Assembly (NCBI GenBank): GCA_008973525.1 | Contig: WACJ01000439.1 | Span: 78,961 to 142,960, forward strand | Reading direction: 5' to 3' | DNA: 64,000 nucleotides | DNA from: Stenopsyche tienmushanensis | Lineage: Eukaryota > Arthropoda > Insecta > Trichoptera > Stenopsychidae | Part shown: positions 57,097 through 64,000 of the stretch, piece after piece | How the letters are laid out: each line of letters opens with the position of its first letter | How positions within the stretch are numbered: the first letter of the stretch is position 1 | Position numbers and translations under genes: made by a program | The notes under the pieces: model-generated | Told to the model about the DNA's origin: nothing | Seen by the model: only the letters and a program-made list of their open reading frames with translations | Databases searched by the model: none

Positions 57097-58328
57097 CACT
57101 TGGGCCTCGTATAACACGGTTATAACGTCGTGTAATACAAAAAAATCTAGTTTATGTAAGTATCACATATAATTTATAAGAGCTTTAGCTTTATAATATC
57201 CATTATAAGATCATTTTCTATTCAAAAAACTCTAAATTAATAGTCAATCCTAGGCCTTTATTAATGTTTATAATGTGAAACATGCAGCTACTTCGCTGCA
57301 ACTGCTTTGTAGATCATTAATTGTGGTAGATTCATTTAATATTTCGATTAATTCGTCTTCGTTCAACGTTTGATCCTCCGATGTTTTTTGGATGTCATGA
57401 ATATCCATGTTATTAATACGTCGGTCTAAGGGTTGGATTATAGAGGTAGCGTTTGGCGGTAAAATATTTCGACATTAGGATGATTTAAATCGAGTGTCTC
57501 CTGGTGTTTAGTTCAATATCAATAATACATTAAAATTATGTATAATTTTTACCCTCAGAAAGTGTTATACACTCAAACTTTTTTGTACGATTTTTTTTGT
57601 GCGACTTCGAAGTTATGCGGTTTTTGCTTAAATCTGCTGAATTGCGACCGCACCTTTTATTGTAGTCTAGAATTTAAAAAAAAATCGATTTTGTTTCTAT
57701 TTGCATTTTTTCAATATTTTGATTATTAAAAAAACAACATCCAAAAAATAAATTTTTAAACGCGTTTTTTTCGAAACGGTCGACATCAAAATAATAAGGC
57801 CGAAAATGAATATTTTAAACAATTGCCATTTTGTGATTTTTTTCTAATGTAGAAACTATAGCGACATCTTTACTAATTAAGAATCTACACAAAAACATGA
57901 TGACAGTGACACTGCGCATCTTATTTCTTCCGAAAATGAGAGCAATTTTCGAAAATGAGTCATATTGAAAATCGCAACGAAAATTATCATACAGCGATGA
58001 TAGTTTGCAATTAAAACAATTATTATTTCTCTAGTGGATGTCTGGCATTAGAGATGATAGATTTTAGATATTCTTAAAATTTTACCAATGATGCAAGACA
58101 TCCTTAAAATGTTACCAAAAATGATATTTTTTAATTGACTCATTATTTTCATGATTTTATATAACTTTTTTTGTGCGATTTTCGGTATATTTTTTTTCGT
58201 TATTTCAAAGTTATGTGGTTTTTAAAATCTATGTGACGCATTTTTATTTTTTCTATGTGAGGTCATAGCTTTTTTTGTGCGATTTTTCGTGGAACCGTAT
58301 TAAACGATGTTATACATGGGCCCAAGTG
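57097..58328. mobile_element. pogo/Tigger-like element, 1.2 kb, with TIRs
   Basis: The left end CACTTGGGCCTCGTATAACA and the right end TGTTATACATGGGCCCAAGT with a final G are imperfect inverses of about 20 bp. Interior landmarks are GTGCGACTTCGAAGTTATGC, then TTTTTGTGCGATTTTCGG, TTTCAAAGTTATGTGG and TTTTTTGTGCGATTTTTCGTG. These order against 9780-10390. There is no recognisable transposase, and a 63-codon frame (57538-57729) looks incidental. TA duplication is not clear at either end. Confidence 0.65.
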
Positions 58329-58374
58329 AATTTTATTTTGTGTTTGATGTAGGGTTATATCTAAAAAAATTAAA

Positions 58375-58905
58375 TTGGATGAACCTGAACTTGGAAAATT
58401 GCGTGTCAAAAGTTATAATTATTATTATAACTCTTGTTATAACAGAGCAAACTGTAATTCAAGAATCTACAAAAATCGTGTTATAAGTAGGAAGAATATT
58501 GTTTATTTGAATTTAGTATCTTTACATTTAAATATTATTCCGAAAATATACAGAGAAATAGGGAATTGTTGTAATATTATGTTAGAGTGTAAATCATATG
58601 GTATACAGAGAACTTGATTAAACTGGAATCCCATATCACAAATCCGCCTCATGATGAAATAACACATGTTATGAACATAGCTATGAGGGGTACAAGTTAT
58701 TATAAGGATGTAATATCCAGGGAAATAGTTCATTTAATAAGATACTAGCACCGATGAAGCAAAAATATGATATTGTTTCTGGATTGTATTCGAACTTCAA
58801 TTCAGATATCAATCGCATGATGGAAGGGAAAAAAATTGATAGGACAAATCTTCGATATTTGCTTAGGGCTTTGGCTGAAAAAAATATAGGCAAGTTAACC
58901 TTTTA
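58375..58905 (+). other. Possible decayed coding sequence, unidentified
   Basis: A frame at 58375-58617 (80 codons, starting MDEPELGKLRVKSYN) and, in another frame, a stretch ending at 58905 (LAPMKQKYDIVSGLYS, then NRMMEGKKIDRTNLRYLL and RALAEKNIGKL) look more protein-like than their surroundings. The second is rich in charged and leucine residues, as in a helix. Stops and a frame change separate them. I do not recognise the family. Confidence 0.25.
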
Positions 58906-60053
58906 AAAAAAAGCATCGAATCCGTATCAAAAATGGGTCGAGCCAAACAGCCTCGGAGCGCTTCAATCGAAAAAGGACCGATTGCGTTCCGCCGAGGCGA
59001 ATTTTCGATCAAGCCGTCTGCTTTCCGAATGAAACAGGTCACATCGTTTGCCCTAATCCAAAAAGACCGCGAAAGTGGCCCAAGCGATGAAAGACTAATA
59101 ATTGAAAGGCTCCCCGTAAAACGGAGCAGTGACGGTGAGGCATCACCGTCGGTCAAGTACAAAAGAGTTGTGCTATTACGGGCGGTCAACACGCCGCTGC
59201 GGGCACGCTCTTTAAAACCGACCGTAAAATTACACTTTTTGGCGCACGTCCAAAATCAATAGCGCAGAGTGCGGGCCCACACCCCTAAACGCCCCGAAAA
59301 CCCCCGGGGGTGGATATGCCGGCGACCTGTGTGTATGCACGCTCCATATTAAAGACTGGAAACCAAACGGACGGTGCACCATCGGGGATGGACCGGATAC
59401 GCTCCGAATCTCATTTTTTAAGCACAGCTGATTTTCTAGACTCTCATGAAGCAGCCAAGGAACGAGGCATCCAGACTGGTCAAACGTGCACTAATCATCC
59501 TAAATATATTTATTCAGAGCTTTGGTCAATCAAAGCTGAAGTTCTCAAAGGCCATAATATAATAGATTGAGACGCCCTCATATATACAGTGGTATTGTAA
59601 CGTGGCGAATTCAGAGATCGGAGAATATCAGGTCTTCCCGCGGCCAAGACGCTCGGTCGGACCTTTTTTAATATTCATTCAGGGTTGACTCAAATTGAAC
59701 TGAAACTGATTTACTGTGGCTATACGCATCTCTTATATAGCTGATGTACCTTAATATTTTTTAGATTGTTCTTAAATCTTTAGATTCGCTTCGAATTATG
59801 CATCAATCTTGTGGATAGAATGATCGCTTGCAGGCCATTGCACATCATTTAATTTGAGTTTTGCACTAAAATTTACGCTTTTCCAGTAATTTTCCTTCAA
59901 TTTTACAGTATCATAAGAATAATATCTCTGTGTAGAGTTAAACTGATTGTACTAGTTGGGAATAGTTCGACAAAGGATCAGTGTTGTGCCATCGGCTTCA
60001 AACAGTTGTTCGAGCTATAGCAGTCATGTGCCATCAACTACTTTAATAATTTA
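58906..60053. other. Unique stretch, GC-rich at its start
   Basis: 58910-59330 is GC-rich and open for 109 codons on both strands. A stem with 8-bp arms GACGGTGA/TCACCGTC lies at 59131-59150. An 86-codon frame (59310-59570) is unrecognised. The remainder is AT-rich. Confidence 0.4.
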
Positions 60054-60473
60054 TTAACCTTTTGAGTAGTGAACAAACTTAAAATCGATGAAGTGGTTGA
60101 TGCGATAATTGCTTTACACCGATTACTTTTAGTCAGTTCCCATCAGCGTAAGACAATCTTCAACTCGAGGCAGAGTCAATTGTAAATAAGCACTGTTGAT
60201 AGCAGCGACGAACAGGAAGCAATTAAATAAATAAACACTGTCGATAGCACATAATACACTTGTAATCGAAATCATTATTAGTCGATAAATTTAGACTAAC
60301 GATCTACACAATCGTGCGATGTATGCGGGGAAGCTCTCCGTCTCTGTCTTCCGAACTGCGCTACGTTCTCTCTCTGTCTCTGTCTGTATCCGAGCTCAAT
60401 GTACAAGAGGGCTCTTTCTGAATAAGTGGAGAAGGATCGCAGACCCTGCGATGATACTCCTTTTGGGGTTATG
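60054..60473 (+). mobile_element. piggyBac-type MITE (family 1), copy C
   Basis: It begins TTAACCTTTTGAGTAGTGAA (60054). The right end reads ACTCCTTTTGGGGTTAT, one base off TTAA. It is the reverse-oriented relative of copies A and B, with TCAGCGTAAGACAATCTTCA, CACTGTCGATAGCACATAAT, CAATCGTGCGATGTATGCGG and CTGAACTGCGCTACGTTCTC-like blocks. Confidence 0.75.
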
Positions 60474-61163
60474 ATATATTGATTACTCCTCATGATGTTG
60501 TTGGTTTAAATTTAATAATATCATATTTCAATATGATTTAATTTATTGAAAGGCAACTTTATGATTTAAAATTATTTCAAAATTAGATTCTACGAAAATT
60601 ATTGAGAAGCTGTAGGCCTGAATTGATTGAAATCCAAAGGACAGCAGCAAGCAAAATTATCAAAATCGTATTTACCACTATATTTATCGGTAAAAATTAG
60701 AGGTTCAGTTGAAAACATTAAAAGATAAAGCATTATAAATTGGTAACATTTGTTCCATCGTAAAAAAAAGCCAAAGCGTCACGATTTTTATAAAAATATT
60801 AATAAAATTATAATGTATGGTTGTCAAACCAAGGTGCAGTTTTGAATATCATTATCCATGAAATGTCAAATGTGGTCATTCGCTATTATGTGGCTAGACA
60901 CGCGTGCTGGCATTGCATTGTGCATCAAACATGCTCGGCATACATATTCAGCATTCAATAGATGATGAGTGCTATTAATTGTAGAATAATAATTTCATTG
61001 GATAAAATGCATAATCTAGCATGATAATCATCATAGTTAATGCATGGGATACATTAACTGAACAAATAATTTTTAAATCGCTGAATAAATGGAAATAATC
61101 TATCATTTAATTTTGTTTAACAACATCATATTCTATCGATTTATTATATTTTTTTGTCATTTG
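60474..61163. other. AT-rich stretch, nothing recognised
   Basis: No frame or shared repeat was seen. Confidence 0.45.
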
Positions 61164-61167
61164 CCCA

Positions 61168-61204
<37 letters not shown>
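61164..61204. repeat. TA dinucleotide microsatellite
   Basis: About 14 TA units run into GAGAGA. Confidence 0.8.
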
Positions 61205-61420
61205 CAAATGCTTTTCAAATTGTTATATTAACCTTCCTCTACCGGTGATGTATTTACTACACTTCGACTCTAATAATGGGAATATCGATATGAAATATAA
61301 TAGATACGGGTACAAAATTTTTGTATTCCTCTGTAATATAATTACGAATCACATCAAAGTATTATAGTATGTAAGTATTCATCGGCAGCGACGGAAAAAA
61401 ATAATTTGTCGGGAATCGGG
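61205..61420 (+). repeat. Dispersed repeat (family 6), partial copy
   Basis: CTTTTCAAATTGTTATATTA, CGGTGATGTATTTACTACAC, TCGACTCTAATAATGGGAAT and CTGTAATATAATTACGAATC. It continues with a segment (CATCAAAGTATTATAGTAT, then AATAATTTGTCGGGAATCGG) that copy 1 lacks but the reversed copy near 43370 has. Confidence 0.55.
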
Positions 61421-61985
61421 ATTTTTTGTCCATGCCTTGCCTATGGTTTAAAGTAAAATCGTCGATGGTACTTTGTGCAAGTATTAAGGGTAGCAAAATT
61501 AAGCATATTCGAGTGAAATTCGTAAAAAAATTAAACAAATGGATACAGTGTGTATATATCCATCCATATTGTAATCATCGGCTTTGGAAGATCGAAGCTG
61601 TATTGAAAAATCAAAACGCGAACAAAAAAGATATAGGATGAAAGAGCGGCCAAAGTGATTGCGAATGATGAAAATGGTCAATTTTAATAGAGAAAATGTA
61701 GCAACAGCTGTGGAAATACGGGGTACATTCACAAGTGATTGCTTATAGAAAAATTGAAGCGAGGAGAATATTTGCGAGTCACCCTGGCCGGATGTTTGGA
61801 AATGGCATGGAGAGTGAATAAAGGAAATAGGCTTTGAATGTCGAATATTTGGATATTTTCAATACACGAGTCGGTCCGATGCGTTCTGCTGTGTTTGTAC
61901 TCTACACAAAGAGACCGGGATAAATCAATTTAAAACCCAGTAATCGGATGGTCTTTCAAAAGCGAACGCCGTATATATGTATATA
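61421..61985. other. Unique stretch
   Basis: Frames of 71 and 77 codons on opposite strands, unrecognised. Confidence 0.4.
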
Positions 61986-64000
61986 TCTAATATATAAAAA
62001 TAAGTTGCGTTTCCCGGCTAATGCTCGGGCGAAATGGGTTGATATGCGCGTTCATCGGATTGAGACAAAACTTGGTCCACTTATTGCCAAGGGATCAGGG
62101 GACATAGGCATAGTACAATTAACTTACAGTAGATTTTTAATTCAAAACTTAATGTGTGAAAGTTGTTGATTCTGACGTGTTTGAGATTATGCGTTGCTAA
62201 GGCTATAGGTATATAGTACCTACAAGTTGCAGTAGGAGGCGTCGTGTCGTCGTCACATACAACACATACGTCAAACGTCAATGTCATTTGCAGGTTATCC
62301 ATCGGCGTGAGTCAATTATATCCAAATTATTTATCGCAAGCACTTTTAAAATGCTTCATTTCATTCATCGCTTATTCACGTACGTAACAATCGAAAAAAT
62401 ACGTTTGAGTGTTATCCGATCAAAATCAGACGACCAACGTGTAACGAGAATCGAAAGTACATGTTGATTTGAATATTGCTGCATTTCAATATGATATTCA
62501 TTACGATTACAGTTTGCATCCCAGTGTAAAATGGATAAAGGTTAAATCCTGTTAACGGGGGACAAATTTATTGGTAAATTGAAAACGCCTTCATTTCGAC
62601 ACAATGAAAACAAACAAACCTAACCTAACCAGATTTGAATTTAAATTTAATTTAAAAAATAAAAACAAGAAACAAATGAATAATTCTTTTATTTAATAAC
62701 AATATGTTGACGTTGAAATCAACAATATATGGATCTTCTTTTTCATCGAAAACATTCAAAGCTCATACCAACGTCGGATATTGTCGTGCAAATTGTACAT
62801 GCAAATAGGCAGTGATATGGCAGTAGTCAGTATTAAAAGACTTGATGCGCGCAACGATCGAGTTCAAACTCAATTTCAAACAGGTAGATATATCAGCAGT
62901 GACGAGGCTCTTTGGCCTATTTGAGCTTCCTAATTCACAGAAGCAATCCGAATGTTGTTCATCTCAGTGTTCATCTCGAAAATGGACAAAGGCAGACACT
63001 GCAAAATGTTGCTGCTGAACCAACACTTGCGCTGTGTGAAGAAGATGTATTTGCAGAGACATTATGGTACGCACAAGTTCCTAACTATTTTACATGAAAT
63101 ACTACATCCGAGAATTTTCAACGACGTAAGCAAGGGATGCGTGATGAAGGCTATCGAAATCTGTATTCATCTGATGCATTGGGCCCTATTTACACATTAC
63201 ATCCAAATAAAGCCGAGTGTTACTATTTAAGAATGCTTTTGGTTAATGTCAAATGTCATACTTCATTGAGAAAGGTCGAACGGAAATTAGAACATTACTC
63301 GCCATCATTTTAACCACATGTCCGTCACCCAACCCGAAAGATTTGTGGTAAAAATTCAGAGAGGATTTGAGCGAAGACATTTTACACACCGTTAGCAATG
63401 ACAATTCAATTGAGTTTTCGGACAATATTTTCAATCAAGCTCTGATCGAAATCGAAGACATTTGCTTAACCATCAATATCAAAGAATTCATTCAACAAGA
63501 ATTCGTTCTGCACTTGAACAGCAGTACGATGCTAATGATTTGGATGCATTTGTCGAAGCAAACGAACAACTTTTGCTTGCGGAACAAAAATTGACCTACG
63601 ATACAATTACAACTGATCTGTTCTTCCTTGATGCGCCCGGCGGTACTGGAAAAACGTATCTCATCGCTTTACTATTGGCTCACATTCGATCTCAAAATAG
63701 AATTGCTTTAGCTCTTGCTTCATTAGGTATTGCGGCAACATTATTAGATGGTGGACGAACAGCGCATTCGGCATTCAAATTGCCATTAGATATGCATTTA
63801 TTGGAAGCTCTGACATGTAACATTCCTAAAGTTTCTGACATAGCTAAAGTTTTGAAAATTTGCAAGGGGATTATCTGGGACGAATGCAATGCTTGATCGA
63901 ACTCTTAAAGACTTACGATCAAATGCAAAACCGTTTGGTGGCGCTCTAATTTTATTATGTGGCGACTTTCGACAACCTCTTCCAGTGATGCTTTCATCGA
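61986..64000 (+). mobile_element. Helitron, copy 2, cut by the window end
   Basis: It starts TCTAATATATAAAAATAAG after an A. The first 730 bp are nearly identical to copy 1 (28667-29395), with small differences such as GGGGGTGACATAGG there against GGGGACATAGG here. Unlike copy 1 it keeps the linker region before the helicase (62750-63430). The 3' end lies beyond the window. No Rep domain was found. Confidence 0.85.
62752..64000 (+). pseudogene. Helitron linker and Pif1-type helicase pseudogene, partial
   Basis: Pieces in order: GSDMAVVSIKRLDARNDRVQ with GRYISSDEALWPI; then, after a stop, FLIHRSNPNVVHLSVHLENG Q, ALCEEDVFAETLWYAQVPNY; then YYLRMLLVNVKCHTSLRKVE; then ALIEIEDICLTIN. These are hallmarks of the stretch before the helicase in Helitron RepHel proteins (GSDMA, GRYIS..EA.W, VHL..GQ, L.Y..VP..Y, YYLR.LL..V.G..S, L..IED.C). 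A frame change follows, then Walker A GGTGKT in the frame 63462-63896 and Walker B IIWDEC, stopping at the same position as copy 1. LDRTLKDLR and [14 protein letters not shown] come next, in another frame. Confidence 0.85.

Noticed and set aside
58933..59262. A 109-codon frame in a GC-rich tract as a gene
   Set aside because: The other strand is open over almost the same interval, and neither protein has a known motif. Composition explains both.
59594..59740. TGTAACGTGGCGAATTCAGA as the start of another LTR related to family 4
   Set aside because: Only about 12 bases resemble the family 4 start, and the rest does not align with any copy.

Overview
This window reads as non-coding nuclear DNA from an insect or other arthropod. 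It is AT-rich and holds no intact host gene that I can recognise. No open frame exceeds about 150 codons, and the longest recognisable frames are transposase or helicase remnants. The identifiable content is eukaryotic mobile DNA: two Helitron relics with a Pif1-type helicase, several internally deleted mariners, a Tc1-like element, an IS630/mariner-type transposase motif turned into short tandem repeats, a hAT fragment, pogo/Tigger-like elements with TIRs, solo-LTR-like repeats, and many piggyBac-type MITEs flanked by TTAA. This mixture is typical of insects. Species and order cannot be named from sequence alone.

Layout. 1-7.5 kb: an LTR-like repeat split by a TTAA MITE, a tRNA-like SINE head, two copies of an AT-rich repeat, and MITE fragments. 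7.5-18.5 kb: a dispersed repeat (family 6), a pogo-like remnant, three short arrays built from a transposase motif, Helitron 5'-end tandems, and a cluster of three MITE units containing a 462-bp-offset duplication. 18.5-28.6 kb: mostly unique DNA, a second complete MITE, Helitron-end tandems, a mariner scrap, a retroelement-like repeat split by a third MITE, and a hAT remnant. 28.7-30.9 kb: a bounded Helitron with dead helicase. 31-37.5 kb: a pogo-like MITE, a minus-strand Helitron remnant, a complete MITE and an LTR-like repeat. 39.3-41.3 kb: a Tc1 element carrying a 757-bp insertion. 43.4-48.2 kb: a 402-bp mariner deletion derivative and two other mariner relics, one nested in a pogo-like element. 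52-61 kb: a mariner remnant, another LTR-like repeat, a second TTAA MITE type and a 1.2-kb pogo-like element. 62-64 kb: a second Helitron, cut by the window end.

Between the mobile elements lie tracts of 0.4-1.5 kb that look richer in GC and more complex, without convincing reading frames. They may be old single-copy intergenic or intronic DNA, possibly regulatory, into which AT-rich elements have inserted.

The strongest results can be read directly from the sequence. Two MITE insertions are confirmed by unoccupied relatives in the same window. A 15-bp perfect palindrome sits at the deletion junction of one Helitron. Both Helitron copies share the same helicase-breaking lesions. A minisatellite is derived from the most conserved transposase motif. 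I did not find a convincing new multi-gene system.
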